Origin: Pseudomonas lini
GTDB lineage: Bacteria > Pseudomonadota > Gammaproteobacteria > Pseudomonadales > Pseudomonadaceae
Assembly (NCBI RefSeq): GCF_964063345.1
Contig: NZ_OZ061318.1
Span: 5,828,001 to 5,892,000, forward strand
Reading direction: 5' to 3'
Length of the DNA: 64,000 bases
How positions within the stretch are numbered: the first letter of the stretch is position 1; each line of letters begins with the position of its first letter. This document shows, piece after piece, positions 43,620 to 54,349 of the stretch. Made by a program: the position numbers and the translations under genes. The notes under the pieces were generated by a model. It made no database searches. It had not been told where the DNA came from and saw nothing but the letters and a program-made list of their open reading frames with translations.

Positions 43620-44507
43620 ATGGTCAGACGTAACCTCAATGATCTCTTATCGTTCGTAACGATTGCCCGTGAAGGCAGCTTCACGCGGGCAGCTTCCGTA
43701 CTGGGCGTGACTCAATCTGCCCTCAGCCAGGCAATGAGCGGGTTAGAGGCCAGGCTGGAGATTCGCTTGCTTACACGAACCACCCGTAGCGTATCGCCTA
43801 CGGCAGCGGGCGAGCGTTTACTAAAAGCCATTGGTCATCGCTTTGACGAAATCGAGGCAGAACTCGACGAACTGACCGAGATGCGCGATAAACCCGCCGG
43901 CACCGTGCGCATCACCTGTGGTGAGCACATTCTTCGAGCACATTTGCTTCCCAAGCTCACGCCGCTTTTGCTCGATTATCCGGATATCAAGATAGAGTTC
44001 GATATCAATTATGGTTTTCGAGACATCGTCGCCGACCGTTTCGATGCAGGCGTGCGTATGGGCGATACCATCGACAAGGATATGGTTGCGGTACCCATCG
44101 GTCCTCAACTGCGCATGGCCGCTGCGGCCTCCCCGATGTATTTCGAAAGGCATCCAACGCCCAAAAATCCACGGGACCTGCTAAAGCACAGTTGTATCAA
44201 TCAGCGTATGCAAACAGCAGGGGGGCTATACGTTTGGGAGTTTGAGCGTCGTGGCCAACCGTTAAACGTACGAGTGGATGGCCAGCTCGTTTTCAACACC
44301 TCTCCCAGCATGGTGGATGCAGCCTTGGCCGGCCTGGGCATCGCCTATCTTCCTGAAGAAGAATTCGCACCGCATCTGGAAAATGGCCGCCTGGTTCGTG
44401 TGCTGGAAGATTGGTGTGCTCCCTTCCCGGGGTACCATTTGTATTACCCAAGTCGCAGGCAGCCGTCGCGGGCCTTCACGCTGGTTATGAATGCACTGCG
44501 TGTGTAA
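43620..44507 (+). CDS. LysR-family transcriptional regulator
   Basis: This 295-residue protein has a typical HTH (LLSFVTIAREGSFTRAASVL, then QSALSQAMSGLEARLEIRLL) and an effector domain. It is divergent from the Tat/Tlc/MBL/SDR operon, which it likely controls. Downstream lies copy B of the diverged repeat. Confidence 0.9.
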   Translation: MVRRNLNDLLSFVTIAREGSFTRAASVLGVTQSALSQAMSGLEARLEIRLLTRTTRSVSPTAAGERLLKAIGHRFDEIEAELDELTEMRDKPAGTVRITCGEHILRAHLLPKLTPLLLDYPDIKIEFDINYGFRDIVADRFDAGVRMGDTIDKDMVAVPIGPQLRMAAAASPMYFERHPTPKNPRDLLKHSCINQRMQTAGGLYVWEFERRGQPLNVRVDGQLVFNTSPSMVDAALAGLGIAYLPEEEFAPHLENGRLVRVLEDWCAPFPGYHLYYPSRRQPSRAFTLVMNALRV

Positions 44508-44521
44508 GGACGATTGATAAA

Positions 44522-44580
44522 TCTCATTCATGACTTCAATCGCTGCGAGGTATTTCAGTTTTTCTGTCAGCTGATACCTT
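44522..44580. repeat. Diverged repeat, copy B (first copy at 31373-31429)
   Basis: This segment lies just after the LysR stop and before the cyclophilin-like gene. It matches copy A at about 47 of 57 aligned positions. In the same frame both copies read as L-I-x-x-x-N-R-C-(D/E)-V-x-Q-F, so they may be remnants of a coding sequence. Confidence 0.6.
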
Positions 44581-44667
44581 CTGGCGGGAAAGCAATTTGG
44601 CTGTCAGATCAATTCGGGTCGGGGGTAGGGCGTGCCCCGCAGCCCATCGGAGCAAAGTGGAGCAACT

Positions 44668-45021
44668 ATGAAAATACGCATCGATGTTTCAGGCGGTCCG
44701 GTTACGGCAACGCTCGACAACAACGATTCCTCCATAGATTTCGTTAAACAGCTGCCGATGAAACTGACACTGGACGACTACGCCTCGACCGAGAAGATCA
44801 GCGTACTGCCCGAGCCATTATCGACACAGGGCGCGCCAGCTGGGTTCACGCCTTCGGCGGGTGACATTGCCTTCTATGCGCCTTGGGGAAATCTCGCCAT
44901 TTTTCATAAAGGGTTCAAGTATTCGAGCGACCTTATCAAACTCGGCAGGATTGATTCCGGCCTGGGAATACTCGCGCGTCCTGGGTCCCTTGAAGTAACG
45001 ATCACCTTGGTCGATGAGTGA
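44668..45021 (+). CDS. Cyclophilin-like fold protein
   Basis: This 117-residue protein has MKIRIDVSGGPVTATLDNND, then AGDIAFYAPWGNLAIFHK and a GLGILARPGSLEVTI end, matching small cyclophilin-like fold proteins. These lack the usual prolyl-isomerase length, and their role is unknown. A GGAG lies before the ATG at 44668. It is flanked by two LysR genes on the same strand. Confidence 0.75.
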   Translation: MKIRIDVSGGPVTATLDNNDSSIDFVKQLPMKLTLDDYASTEKISVLPEPLSTQGAPAGFTPSAGDIAFYAPWGNLAIFHKGFKYSSDLIKLGRIDSGLGILARPGSLEVTITLVDE

Positions 45022-45123
45022 TACCCCAAAACAGTCAGAACCACGCCGGCAAAAACTGTCTGTGGCGCAGGGGGCGGGAGAGGCCCTTTCGTTCATACGT
45101 TTCACACCAATGGCAGAGAACTC

Positions 45124-46029
45124 ATGCAGCTGACTCGTGCCAACTTTGGCGATTTTATCTACTTTTTAGCTGTCGCCCGCCATTCCAGCTTCAGTCGTGC
45201 GGGTGTTGAAGTAGGGATAAGTGCATCTGCGCTGAGTCATGCGATCAAGGGGCTGGAGGCGAGATTGGGGGTTCGTTTGCTCAATCGCACGACCCGCAGC
45301 GTCACCCTGACGGCAGCCGGTGAGGAGCTGCTGGCATTGATAAGCGAACCTGTCGACAAAATCGACCAGGCCATTGAGTTGTTGAATAAGTTCCGTGATG
45401 AGCCCACTGGTCGTATACGGCTGAATGTTTTCAGTGACGCGGCGCTCCTTTTGTTGGCACCCGTTTTATCGACATTTGCTCATCGTTATCCCGATATCGA
45501 AGTGGAAGTCTCAACCACCAACAGTATGGTGGACATTGTTGAAGGAGGCTTCGACGCTGGGATCAGGTATGGCGCTACCGTACCTGAAGGCATGATTGCC
45601 CAAAGTCTTTCCCCCCCTGTTCGATGGGTCGTGGTAGGAACCCCCGATTACCTCGACCGATGTGGCATGCCGCTGCACCCCGAGGATTTGAAACAGCACA
45701 GTTGTTTAAGGTTTCGGCTAGGCAACGGCCGGATGTACAACTGGGAGTTTGAGAAAGAGGGTGAAAAATTAGAGATCCCAGTGTCCGGTAATGTCGTGCT
45801 GGATGAGACGCGGATGATGCTCGCCATGGTCACCCAGGGCGCTGGGCTGACTTATTGTGCTGAACCCATTGTCGCGCCGCTTGTAGCGGAAGGAACTTTA
45901 CAAGTGGTTTTGGAGGATTGGGTCAGTGTCGGTCCAGGCTTCCATATCTATTACTCAAGCTACCGGCAGGTGCCGATCACGCTACGTTTGCTGATCGACT
46001 TGATCAGAGAGTTGCGCCCGCTTGGATAG
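45124..46029 (+). CDS. LysR-family transcriptional regulator
   Basis: This 301-residue LysR protein has HTH segments FLAVARHSSFSRAGVEVGIS and ASALSHAIKGLEARLGVRLL. It resembles the regulator at 43620, especially in the C-terminal EDWVSVGPGFHIYY region, so the two may be paralogues. Its target is unclear; the XdhC-family gene starts about 50 bases downstream. Confidence 0.9.
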   Translation: MQLTRANFGDFIYFLAVARHSSFSRAGVEVGISASALSHAIKGLEARLGVRLLNRTTRSVTLTAAGEELLALISEPVDKIDQAIELLNKFRDEPTGRIRLNVFSDAALLLLAPVLSTFAHRYPDIEVEVSTTNSMVDIVEGGFDAGIRYGATVPEGMIAQSLSPPVRWVVVGTPDYLDRCGMPLHPEDLKQHSCLRFRLGNGRMYNWEFEKEGEKLEIPVSGNVVLDETRMMLAMVTQGAGLTYCAEPIVAPLVAEGTLQVVLEDWVSVGPGFHIYYSSYRQVPITLRLLIDLIRELRPLG

Positions 46030-46080
46030 TTGGCGATCGACAGCGACTTCGCCGGATTCGCTTTGGGAGAGAGATCTGAT

Positions 46081-47259
46081 ATGTCCAGTTTGAACGCATT
46101 GCTCGATGCCATCCACGCCGAACAGAACGAGGGTCGAGAGTCTGTACTCGCCACCGTTGTGAAGGTCGAGGGGTCGGCGTATCGCCGTCCGGGGGCGCGC
46201 ATGCTCGTTTCACAATATGGACGTCCGGAGGGCACTATCAGTGGTGGCTGTCTGGAGGCTGATGTGGTGCGAAAGGCCTGGTGGCTGAGTGAGTCGGGCC
46301 CGGTGATTCGTAGCTACAGCACGACCGAGGCCACAGACGAAGAGGGCGGTGAAGAGTCCCTTGGTTTTGGGCTGGGCTGCAACGGCAAGGTGTATGTGTT
46401 GTTTGAGCGAGTACCAGCTACAAAGCAATGCGCTGTGCTTGATGCTTTACGCAAAGTAAGAAGCAACCAGAGACCCGTAGCAATCGCAACGGTAATAGCG
46501 GGCTCACGCAATAGCCGTGCAGATGTTGGAGACCGTGTGTTCCTGGAATCTGGCGCGGCGCCCCTCGGAGGGCTCTACCATCCTGCACTGAACGAGCGAA
46601 TTACCGCTGATCTGCGTCTCACATTGGACCAGCAAAAATCTACGCGGCAACGCTATACCGAAGGCTATGCGGAGGTAGAGGTTTTTCTGGAATACGTCGC
46701 GCCACCACCGCGTCTGATGATCTTTGGGGCGGGCCATGATGCGCAGCCGTTGGTACGGATCGCAAAAATCCTGGGGTGGCATGTCACCGTTGTTGATAGT
46801 CGCCCACATTTCGCCCGTCCGGAACGTTTTCCCGAAGCGGATCGGGTGTTGAGCGCCGATATAGGCGGGCCTTTCGAATTTCGAAAGTTCGTGGAGGGGG
46901 CGTGTGTGGCGGTAATGTCCCATAGCCTGAGCCAGGATGCGCATTGGTTGAAAGGCGCGTTACAAGGTAATCCCCGTTACATCGGTCAGCTCGGGCCGCG
47001 TGATCGGACCGAGCGTCTGCTTGATGAAATAACGCGACAGACAAACAGCCTGCCTGCGTTGGACCGATTGCACTATCCAATGGGTTTGGATTTGGGTGGG
47101 GACACCCCGGAAAGTGTGGCGATGGCGGTGCTTGGGGAGATGCAGGCCGTCCTGAATGGGCGAGCGGGTGGAAGTCTGAAGTTGCGGACGTCAACGATCC
47201 ACGAAACTTGTCAGCTTGAACCCAGATGTTCCCGTGAATTATCCATGGCAGAGTCGTAG
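46081..47259 (+). CDS. XdhC/CoxI-family protein
   Basis: The 392-residue protein has an N-terminal XdhC region (ATVVKVEGSAYRRPGARML, EGTISGGCLEADVVRKA) and a Rossmann-like C-terminal domain with IFGAGHDAQPLVRIAKILG and YIGQLGPRDRTERLLDEI. Such proteins assist insertion of sulfurated molybdenum cofactor into xanthine dehydrogenase-type enzymes. No xdhA/xdhB genes are nearby, so its client is unknown. The ATG at 46081 is chosen over a TTG at 46030. Confidence 0.85.
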   Translation: MSSLNALLDAIHAEQNEGRESVLATVVKVEGSAYRRPGARMLVSQYGRPEGTISGGCLEADVVRKAWWLSESGPVIRSYSTTEATDEEGGEESLGFGLGCNGKVYVLFERVPATKQCAVLDALRKVRSNQRPVAIATVIAGSRNSRADVGDRVFLESGAAPLGGLYHPALNERITADLRLTLDQQKSTRQRYTEGYAEVEVFLEYVAPPPRLMIFGAGHDAQPLVRIAKILGWHVTVVDSRPHFARPERFPEADRVLSADIGGPFEFRKFVEGACVAVMSHSLSQDAHWLKGALQGNPRYIGQLGPRDRTERLLDEITRQTNSLPALDRLHYPMGLDLGGDTPESVAMAVLGEMQAVLNGRAGGSLKLRTSTIHETCQLEPRCSRELSMAES

Positions 47260-47689
47260 AAGACTTGAGTTGGAAGCTCCTGCAGGATATGAGCCTCGCC
47301 GATGCGCTGCACGCATTAGAGGCCAAAGCTGATCAAAACTCACTAATCGAAATGCTGTCCTTCGTTAATCGCTGGATATAGAGCGTTGTGAGTAATCTGC
47401 AAAATTCTGAAACCATTTTATTGCTGAATATCACTCATTGGTGATTTCAGTAAAGTCGGGCTAATCCTCAGGCCCCTCGATTGTTAGCATGCCTACATAA
47501 CAATCCAATGCGCAGCGCATTGGCTCATCGGGTTTATTAACCCGGTCAATAAGCTTGATCTTCGCACCGCGCTTCTTGCGCGTACTTGCCGAACTCTTTC
47601 TCCCATTGCCACCAGCAGCTGTTTCAGCCTGTGCTGCGGCAGTTTGCAAACTCATGCGCGCATTTTTCAGCGCTGTGTTCGAGGACTTT
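47260..47689. other. Promoter region of the efflux operon
   Basis: About 430 bases before the efflux operon. A 30-codon plus-strand frame at 47289-47381 (MSLADALHALEAKADQNSLI) looks helical but has only a weak ribosome binding site. A minus-strand frame at 47461-47700 is basic and low-complexity and overlaps the efflux start. A weak inverted pair, ATCAC-N6-GTGAT, lies near 47430. No regulator gene is adjacent. Confidence 0.4.
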
Positions 47690-48838
47690 ATGCCATTCAA
47701 GCCTATCTATCCTGCTTTGGTAACCGCCATTGCTTTTGCCACGATGCTCAGTGGATGCAACAACGAGCAGGCTGCTACTGCGCCGGTGCAAGCCCCCCAA
47801 GTCAGTGTGGTGACCCTGAAAACCCAGGCTGTGACCTTGTTCAACGATCTGCCTGGGCGTACCAGTGCTTATCGCCTTGCCGAGGTTCGGCCGCAGGTGG
47901 ATGGCATCGTCCTGAAACGCTTGTTCAAGGAAGGCGCAGATATCAAGGCTGGTCAGCAGCTTTATCAGATCGATCCATCAACTTACGAGGTGACGCTCGC
48001 CAGTGCGCAGGCCAGTTTGGAGCAATCTCGCTCGCTGACCACCCGGTATCGGCAACTGATCGATGAGCAGGCGGTGAGCAAGCAGGAGTATGACACTGCT
48101 CGATCTCAGCAGATGCAGGCAGAGGCACAAGTCAAGGGCGCCCAGATCAATCTGAGATATACCAAAATGTTCGCGCCTATCAGCGGGCGAATTGGACGTT
48201 CGGCTGTGACCGAAGGTGCGCTAGTTTCTAATGGCCAAGCAGCCGCCCTTGCGATTATCCAGCAACTCGACCCCATTTATGTCGATGTCACTCAGCCTTA
48301 TGGCGAGGTGCTCAAACTGCGTCGGGCTCTTGAAAGCGGGCAGTTGCAGAAAACTGCTGATAAGGCTGCGAAAGTTAGCCTGACACTTCAGGACGGTAGC
48401 CAGTACCCGCTGCAGGGTTCGCTGGAGTTTTCAGAAGTCTCGGTCGACGAAGCAACCGGCTCGGTCACCCTGCGCGCCGTGTTCCCCAACCCCGATCACT
48501 TGCTGCTGCCCGGGATTTTTGTGCATGCGCGGTTGCAGGAGGGGGTCGCCGAGCAGGCCATTCTTGCTCCACAGATTGGTGTGACCCGGGATCTCAAGGG
48601 CACCCCGACCGCCATGGTCGTTACCGCCGATAACAAAGTCGAGCAACGCCAGCTCAAGGTTGGCCGCACCGTCGGTGCGAATGTGCTGGTGGAAAGCGGC
48701 TTGAGCGCCGGAGACAAAATCATCGTCGAAGGGCTTCAGTTCATTAAGCCGGGGAGCTCCGTGGTCGCTCAGGAAGCGATGACAGATGAGGCGAACAGAG
48801 CCCCTGTGGCGCTAAACACCAGCGCTAAGGCGGAGTAG
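47690..48838 (+). CDS. RND efflux membrane-fusion protein (AcrA/MexA-like)
   Basis: This 382-residue periplasmic adaptor has a lipoprotein signal with LSGC (Cys23), the two lipoyl-like half-motifs DGIVLKRLFKEGADIKAGQQ and MFAPISGRIGRSAVTEGALV, and a central alpha-hairpin. It joins the RND pump to the outer-membrane channel. GAGG lies 5-6 bases before the ATG at 47690. It is the first gene of a three-gene efflux operon. Confidence 0.92.
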   Translation: MPFKPIYPALVTAIAFATMLSGCNNEQAATAPVQAPQVSVVTLKTQAVTLFNDLPGRTSAYRLAEVRPQVDGIVLKRLFKEGADIKAGQQLYQIDPSTYEVTLASAQASLEQSRSLTTRYRQLIDEQAVSKQEYDTARSQQMQAEAQVKGAQINLRYTKMFAPISGRIGRSAVTEGALVSNGQAAALAIIQQLDPIYVDVTQPYGEVLKLRRALESGQLQKTADKAAKVSLTLQDGSQYPLQGSLEFSEVSVDEATGSVTLRAVFPNPDHLLLPGIFVHARLQEGVAEQAILAPQIGVTRDLKGTPTAMVVTADNKVEQRQLKVGRTVGANVLVESGLSAGDKIIVEGLQFIKPGSSVVAQEAMTDEANRAPVALNTSAKAE

Positions 48839-48841
48839 ACC

Positions 48842-51800
48842 ATGTCGAAGTATTTTATTGATAGACCGATCTTCGCGTGGGTGCTTGCACTGATCATCAT
48901 GCTCGTTGGGGCATTGTCGATCCTCAATTTGCCGATCAATCAATACCCTGACATTGCACCACCCGCTGTCGCGATTCAGGTTTCTTACCCCGGTGCTTCC
49001 GCGCAGACAGTGCAAGATACGGTCGTGCAAGTGATCGAGCAGCAGATGAACGGCATCGACAATCTGCGCTACATCTCTTCGGAGAGTAATGCCGATGGCA
49101 GCATGCGAATCATCGTGACCTTCAACCAGGGCACCAACCCGGATATTGCCCAGGTTCAGGTGCAGAACAAGCTGAACCTGGCCACGCCGCTGTTGCCGCG
49201 TGAAGTGCAGCAGCAAGGGCTTCGCGTCACAAAATTCCAACAGAATTTCATGATGTTCATTGGCCTGGTTTCCACCGATGGAAAACACACCAAGGAGGAT
49301 CTATCCAACTACATCGTCTCAAACATCCAGGACCCGATTTCGAGGACTTCAGGTGTTGGTGATTTTCAGATCTGGGGTACGCAATACGCCATGCGAGTCT
49401 GGCTGGACCCGGCCAAACTGAACCAGTTCCAGTTGACGCCAGTCGACGTGACCGAGGCGATTGAGGCGCAGAACGTGCAGGTGGCTTCGGGCACGATTGG
49501 TGGTCTTCCGGCGCGCAAAGGTACGGTGTTTACCGCAACTATCATTGGCAAGACTCGACTGCAGACCTCCGAGCAATTTGGTGACATTTTGCTTAAGGTC
49601 AATAGCGACGGCTCCCAGGTGCGCCTGAGTGATGTGGCCGATATCAGTTTGGGCGGTGAAAACTACAGCATCAACGCCCAAGCCAATGGCAAGCCTGCCT
49701 CGGGTATCGCCATCCGCTTGGCCACAGGCGCCAACGCCCTTGATACCGCCAAGGCGATTCGCGCCACGGTCGACCGACTGAAACCATTCTTCCCGGCCGG
49801 GATTGAAGCGGTGTACCCGTATGACACGACGCCGGTGGTCACCGAATCCATCAGCGGTGTGATGCATACGCTGGGCGAGGCGGTGGTTTTGGTCTTTCTG
49901 GTCATGCTGCTGTTTTTGCAAAATATGCGTGCCACCATCATTACGACTTTGACAGTGCCCGTTGTGTTGTTGGGTACGTTCGGCGTCCTCGCAGCGGCCG
50001 GCTTCTCTATCAATACCTTGACCATGTTCGGGATGATCCTGGCGATCGGATTACTCGTCGACGATGCGATTGTGGTGGTTGAAAACGTCGAACGGGTGAT
50101 GGCGGAGGAACACCTGTCACCCAGGGAGGCCACGCGTAAATCGATGGGGCAGATCCAGGGAGCGCTGGTGGGTATTGCCTTGGTGCTCTCGGCGGTGCTG
50201 TTGCCCATGGCTTTCTTTGGTGGCTCCACTGGCGTGATCTACCGGCAGTTCTCGATCACTATCGTATCGGCCATGGCGCTTTCGGTATTTGTTGCTTTGG
50301 TATTCACCCCGGCGCTTTGCGCGACGCTGCTCAAGCCAATCGATCCGACAAAACACGGTCAGCCCAAGCGCGGTTTCTTTGGATGGTTCAACAGACGGTT
50401 CGATGCCTGCGTCAACGGATATGAGCAGGGCGTAGGCCAGATCATTCGGCATAGGGTGCCGGGCTTTATGGTTTACCTGGTAATCGTCGCCGGCACGATT
50501 TGGATGTTCGCCCGGATACCGACCTCGTTCTTGCCTGATGAAGACCAGGGTTTGATTTTTACGCAAGTGCAGACGCCGGCCAACAGCTCGGCTGAGACCA
50601 CGCAAAAAGTGCTTGATCGCATGAGTCAGTACTTGCTGGACAAAGAGCACGGAGAAGGTAAAGCCGTTGCTACAGTTTTCACCGTTAACGGCTTCAACTT
50701 TGCGGGCCGCGGGCAGAATTCAGGGATTGCGTTCGTCAACCTGAAGCCATGGGATGAACGAGACAGTGACAATACTGTGTTCAAAATTGCCCAGCGTGCC
50801 CAGCAAGAGTTCCTGAAGTACCGCGACGCCCTGGTATATGCGGTGGTTCCGCCATCGGTACTGGAGTTGGGTAACGCCACCGGCTTCGATTTCTACCTGC
50901 AGGACCAAGATAGCGTGGGCCATCAAAAACTCATGGAGGCACGCGGCAAGTTTCTTGAGCTGGCTGCCCAGAGCCCGGTCCTCGCTGGCGTTCGCCCAAA
51001 CGGCTTGGCCGACGAGCCACAGTACCACCTGACCATCGACGACGAGCGCGCGCGGGCGATGGGCATTTCTCTGGCCGATATCAACACCACGCTGTCAGTG
51101 GCATACGGCAGTAGTTATGTGAACGATTTCGTTGACCGCGGTCGAGTTAAACGGGTTTACGTACAGGGTCAACCTGACTCGCGCAGCACCGCAGAGGATC
51201 TGAGTAAATGGTTCGTGCGTAATAACCAAGGTCAGATGGTCCCGTTCTCGGCATTTGCGAGTGCCGAGTGGATCTTCGGCTCACCAAAACTGTCACGCTA
51301 CAACGGCGTCCCTGCCGAGCAAATTCTTGGGACTCCCGCCCCGGGTTACAGCTCTGGCCAGGCGATGGCGGAAGTCGAGCGAATTGCAGCGCAACTGCCG
51401 CCCGGCGTAGGCATCTCTTTTACCGGGTTGTCCTATGAAGAGCGTCTTTCAGGGTCACAAGCGCCTGCTCTGTATGCGCTGTCGATTCTCGTCGTGTTTC
51501 TATGTCTGGCGGCACTCTATGAAAGCTGGTCGATTCCGATTGCGGTCATCTTGGTCGTGCCTCTTGGGGTAATCGGCGCGCTAATGGCCACGGCATTGCG
51601 GGGGCTGTCCAACGACGTGTTCTTCCAAGTGGGTCTGTTGGTGACGGTGGGGTTGGCGGCGAAGAATGCGATCCTGATCGTCGAGTTTGCCAAGGAATTG
51701 AATGAAAAAGGTACACCGTTGCTGGAAGCGACGGTCGAGGCTTGTCGTATGCGTCTGCGTCCGATCGTGATGACGTCCTTGGCATTCATTCTCGGCGTGC

Positions 51801-51997
51801 TACCTCTGACCATTTCCAGCGGAGCCGGCTCTGGCAGTCAACACGCCATCGGCACGGGGGTGATCGGCGGCATGATAACGGCCACCGTTCTGGCGATTTT
51901 TTGGGTTCCCCTGTTCTTCGTTTCCGTTTCAACCTTGTTTAAAGGCAGCCGCAAGAAGCAGGACGAAACTGCTATGCGTGAGGAGGCAGGCCAATGA
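48842..51997 (+). CDS. RND efflux permease (AcrB/MexB-like)
   Basis: This 1051-residue protein is the inner-membrane proton-driven pump. It has 12 membrane helices and two large periplasmic loops. Characteristic pieces are [20 protein letters not shown] at the N-terminus, [20 protein letters not shown] in the helix 4 region and [17 protein letters not shown] later. It is full length for the HAE1 family. It starts 3 bases after the adaptor and overlaps the channel gene by four bases. Confidence 0.95.
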   Translation: MSKYFIDRPIFAWVLALIIMLVGALSILNLPINQYPDIAPPAVAIQVSYPGASAQTVQDTVVQVIEQQMNGIDNLRYISSESNADGSMRIIVTFNQGTNPDIAQVQVQNKLNLATPLLPREVQQQGLRVTKFQQNFMMFIGLVSTDGKHTKEDLSNYIVSNIQDPISRTSGVGDFQIWGTQYAMRVWLDPAKLNQFQLTPVDVTEAIEAQNVQVASGTIGGLPARKGTVFTATIIGKTRLQTSEQFGDILLKVNSDGSQVRLSDVADISLGGENYSINAQANGKPASGIAIRLATGANALDTAKAIRATVDRLKPFFPAGIEAVYPYDTTPVVTESISGVMHTLGEAVVLVFLVMLLFLQNMRATIITTLTVPVVLLGTFGVLAAAGFSINTLTMFGMILAIGLLVDDAIVVVENVERVMAEEHLSPREATRKSMGQIQGALVGIALVLSAVLLPMAFFGGSTGVIYRQFSITIVSAMALSVFVALVFTPALCATLLKPIDPTKHGQPKRGFFGWFNRRFDACVNGYEQGVGQIIRHRVPGFMVYLVIVAGTIWMFARIPTSFLPDEDQGLIFTQVQTPANSSAETTQKVLDRMSQYLLDKEHGEGKAVATVFTVNGFNFAGRGQNSGIAFVNLKPWDERDSDNTVFKIAQRAQQEFLKYRDALVYAVVPPSVLELGNATGFDFYLQDQDSVGHQKLMEARGKFLELAAQSPVLAGVRPNGLADEPQYHLTIDDERARAMGISLADINTTLSVAYGSSYVNDFVDRGRVKRVYVQGQPDSRSTAEDLSKWFVRNNQGQMVPFSAFASAEWIFGSPKLSRYNGVPAEQILGTPAPGYSSGQAMAEVERIAAQLPPGVGISFTGLSYEERLSGSQAPALYALSILVVFLCLAALYESWSIPIAVILVVPLGVIGALMATALRGLSNDVFFQVGLLVTVGLAAKNAILIVEFAKELNEKGTPLLEATVEACRMRLRPIVMTSLAFILGVLPLTISSGAGSGSQHAIGTGVIGGMITATVLAIFWVPLFFVSVSTLFKGSRKKQDETAMREEAGQ

Positions 51998-53418
51998 CTC
52001 GCTCTTTAATCGGTCTCGCGATCAGCGCCGCTGTTCTGAGTGGTTGCTCACTGATCCCTGAGTATCAGCGACCGCAGGCTCCAGTTGCGGCGCAATATCC
52101 GCAGGGTCCTGCCTATCAGGCAACCAACGCTGCCGACCAGGCCGCTGTGGAGCAGGGGTGGCGCGAGTTTTTCCACGATCCGGCATTGCAGCGATTGATC
52201 CAGACCGCCTTGGTCAATAATCGTGACCTGAAGGTCGCGGCACTGAACGTTGAGGCTTTCCGGGCGCAGTACCGAATCCAGAGAGCTGACCTGTTTCCGG
52301 CGATTGGCGCCAACGCCAGCGGAACACGGCAGCGACTGCCGAGCGCTCAGGCGCAGTCCGGTCAGGCCAGTATTTCCAGCCAATATGACGTCAACCTGGG
52401 AATCAGTTCGTACGAGTTGGATCTGTTTGGTAGCATCGCCAGTCTAAGCCAGCAGGCACTGGAAACTTATCTGTCTACCGCCCAGGCCCGACGCTCGACC
52501 CAGATCAGCATCGTTTCGAGCGTGGCCAATGCCTATCTCACCTGGCAAGCCGACCGTGAATTGCTCAAGCTCACCGAGAACACGCTGGACGCCTACGAGG
52601 AGAGCTTACGTCTGACCACCCGCAGTAATCAGGTGGGTGTGGCTTCGGCGCTTGATCTCGCACAGGCGCGTACCTCGGTGCAAGGTGCGCGGGCGAGCCT
52701 GGCAAACTACCAGCGCCGAGTAGCCGAAGACGAGAATGCTTTGGTGCTTCTTCTCGGTACAGGACTGCCCGCCGATTTGCCGGAGCCACAGTCCTTGGAT
52801 GGCGACCTGCTGGCCAACGTACCGGCTGGTCTGCCCAGTGATTTACTCACCCGTCGCCCCGATATCCTCGCCGCCGAGCATACGCTCTTGGCCGCTAACG
52901 CTAACATCGGCGCGGCGCGGGCGGCTTTTTTTCCTAGCATCAGCCTTACGGCAAATGCCGGCACCTCGAGCGCGAATCTGGATGGGTTGTTCAAGAGCGG
53001 CTCAGGCAGTTGGGCGTTTACCCCTACCATCAGCTTGCCGATTTTCAACGCAGGCGCGTTACGCGCTAGCCTGAATTACTCGGAGATTCAGAAAGACATT
53101 GGTGTGGCCAACTACGAGAAAGCTATCCAGGCCGCTTTCCAGGAGGTCTCCGATGGGTTGACTGCACGTAAAACTTACGTCGACCAGTTGCAGGCACAGA
53201 ATGACCTCGTCAACGCCAGCCAGGATTACTATCGGCTTGCCGAGCGTCGTTATCGAATCGGCGTGGACAGCAACCTGACCTTTTTGGACGCGCAGCGCTC
53301 GCTGTTTAGCAACCAACAAAGGCTGATCAACGATCGCCTTGCGCAGTTGCAGGCTGAAGTGAACTTGTATCGTGCACTGGGTGGCGGATGGGACGAGCGG
53401 GGCGTGCAAAAACTCTGA
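51994..53418 (+). CDS. RND efflux outer-membrane channel (OprM-like)
   Basis: This 474-residue lipoprotein has a signal with LSGC (Cys18) and two repeated TolC-like halves, including [20 protein letters not shown] and [20 protein letters not shown]. It forms the outer-membrane duct of the tripartite pump. The ATGA overlap with the permease and the terminator right after it mark it as the end of the operon. Confidence 0.93.
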   Translation: MTRSLIGLAISAAVLSGCSLIPEYQRPQAPVAAQYPQGPAYQATNAADQAAVEQGWREFFHDPALQRLIQTALVNNRDLKVAALNVEAFRAQYRIQRADLFPAIGANASGTRQRLPSAQAQSGQASISSQYDVNLGISSYELDLFGSIASLSQQALETYLSTAQARRSTQISIVSSVANAYLTWQADRELLKLTENTLDAYEESLRLTTRSNQVGVASALDLAQARTSVQGARASLANYQRRVAEDENALVLLLGTGLPADLPEPQSLDGDLLANVPAGLPSDLLTRRPDILAAEHTLLAANANIGAARAAFFPSISLTANAGTSSANLDGLFKSGSGSWAFTPTISLPIFNAGALRASLNYSEIQKDIGVANYEKAIQAAFQEVSDGLTARKTYVDQLQAQNDLVNASQDYYRLAERRYRIGVDSNLTFLDAQRSLFSNQQRLINDRLAQLQAEVNLYRALGGGWDERGVQKL

Positions 53419-53433
53419 GAACGACGACTATAC

Positions 53434-53464
53434 AAAAACGCCCGGCGATAGGCCGGGCGTTTTT
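53434..53464 (+). terminator. Strong intrinsic terminator of the efflux operon
   Basis: AAAAACGCCCGGC (53434-53446) and GCCGGGCGTTTTT (53452-53464) form a perfect 13-base stem with a 5-base loop. The A and T runs on both sides make it usable from both strands. Confidence 0.92.
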
Positions 53465-53541
53465 GTATTAGCAGTGAATGACACTATCATGATATTACGT
53501 GCTGAGTGGTGACGCCGCGCTGTCATTTACACGGCGGTTAA

Positions 53542-53937
53542 TTACAAGCAGGGCATCTTGTCAGTTTTAGCCAAGGTATTACCTTTACTGTCCATAAGTT
53601 CAATTTTTACCTCTTTTCCCGCACTACTTTCCATCAGGGTGTAACGTTCATTCGGTAAAAAATTGTCATAGGACAGGGTGGCAACACAGCGGTGTTGGCT
53701 TTCCTGGTAGCCCTTGGTAACCACCCCAAGTTCCATCGTATGCGCCCCTGGCGATACTTTGAAATAAGTCAGGTTCTCTGCGCGTTGTGTATCCAGGCGT
53801 CTGGCCAGCATTTCATCACCGATCTGCTCGTGAAGGTTGACAATGGATTCGCCATCCTTAAGCGTCGGAAGTTCAGTCGCACAGCCAGCCAGGCCGGTGA
53901 TTAAAATGATGGAAGCTGTTAGTTTTGCAAGGTTCAT
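53542..53937 (-). CDS. Small lipoprotein
   Basis: This 131-residue protein has a signal peptide with lipobox ITGLAGC and a body of mixed beta content (ENLTYFKVSPGAHTMELGVV, then QHRCVATLSYDNFLPNERYT). Two Cys, one in the middle and one near the end, could pair. No specific family is recognised. It is convergent with the efflux operon beyond the shared terminator. Confidence 0.75.
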   Translation of the reverse strand: MNLAKLTASIILITGLAGCATELPTLKDGESIVNLHEQIGDEMLARRLDTQRAENLTYFKVSPGAHTMELGVVTKGYQESQHRCVATLSYDNFLPNERYTLMESSAGKEVKIELMDSKGNTLAKTDKMPCL

Positions 53938-54349
53938 AAATGTCCTGAATTCTTTGGGGGTCCGAGAATAGCTATAAGCTTGTTCTGAACCGTTAAATAG
54001 GTAAGGTTTTAAATAAGCTGTTTCAGCCTAATAACGCATTGGCTTGGGAACGTGGGCCCGTTATTGTTTCTGCAGATGACGCAAGATGATCGAGGACGGC
54101 AAGGACTAAGATGCCTACTCGATATCTGGAATGATTTTGTTGTCGGTATGGGGATATTCTACAGGCTATTTTTTAATTGATTAGCCTGTGAGCTATTGAT
54201 GCAGTGCTGAGCTTTATTCACCAATGATGTGCCATCAGCGACGCCGAGAACTTGAATCCCTCAGGTGTCGCACGTGGTATTTTCTGCGCGTCGGACGTTA
54301 CCGTTCGAATCGATCGTCGATCAGTCAGTCATTTCTGTCGCTGAGACGA
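53938..54349. other. Intergenic region between lipoprotein gene and pqqE
   Basis: About 410 bases with no supported gene. No clear terminator was identified after pqqE, and nothing resembling the downstream pqqM gene of some clusters is present. Confidence 0.45.

Noticed and set aside
47461..47700. Minus-strand 79-codon ORF before the efflux operon
   Set aside because: It overlaps the start of the adaptor gene and reads as a low-complexity Ala/Lys-rich tract.
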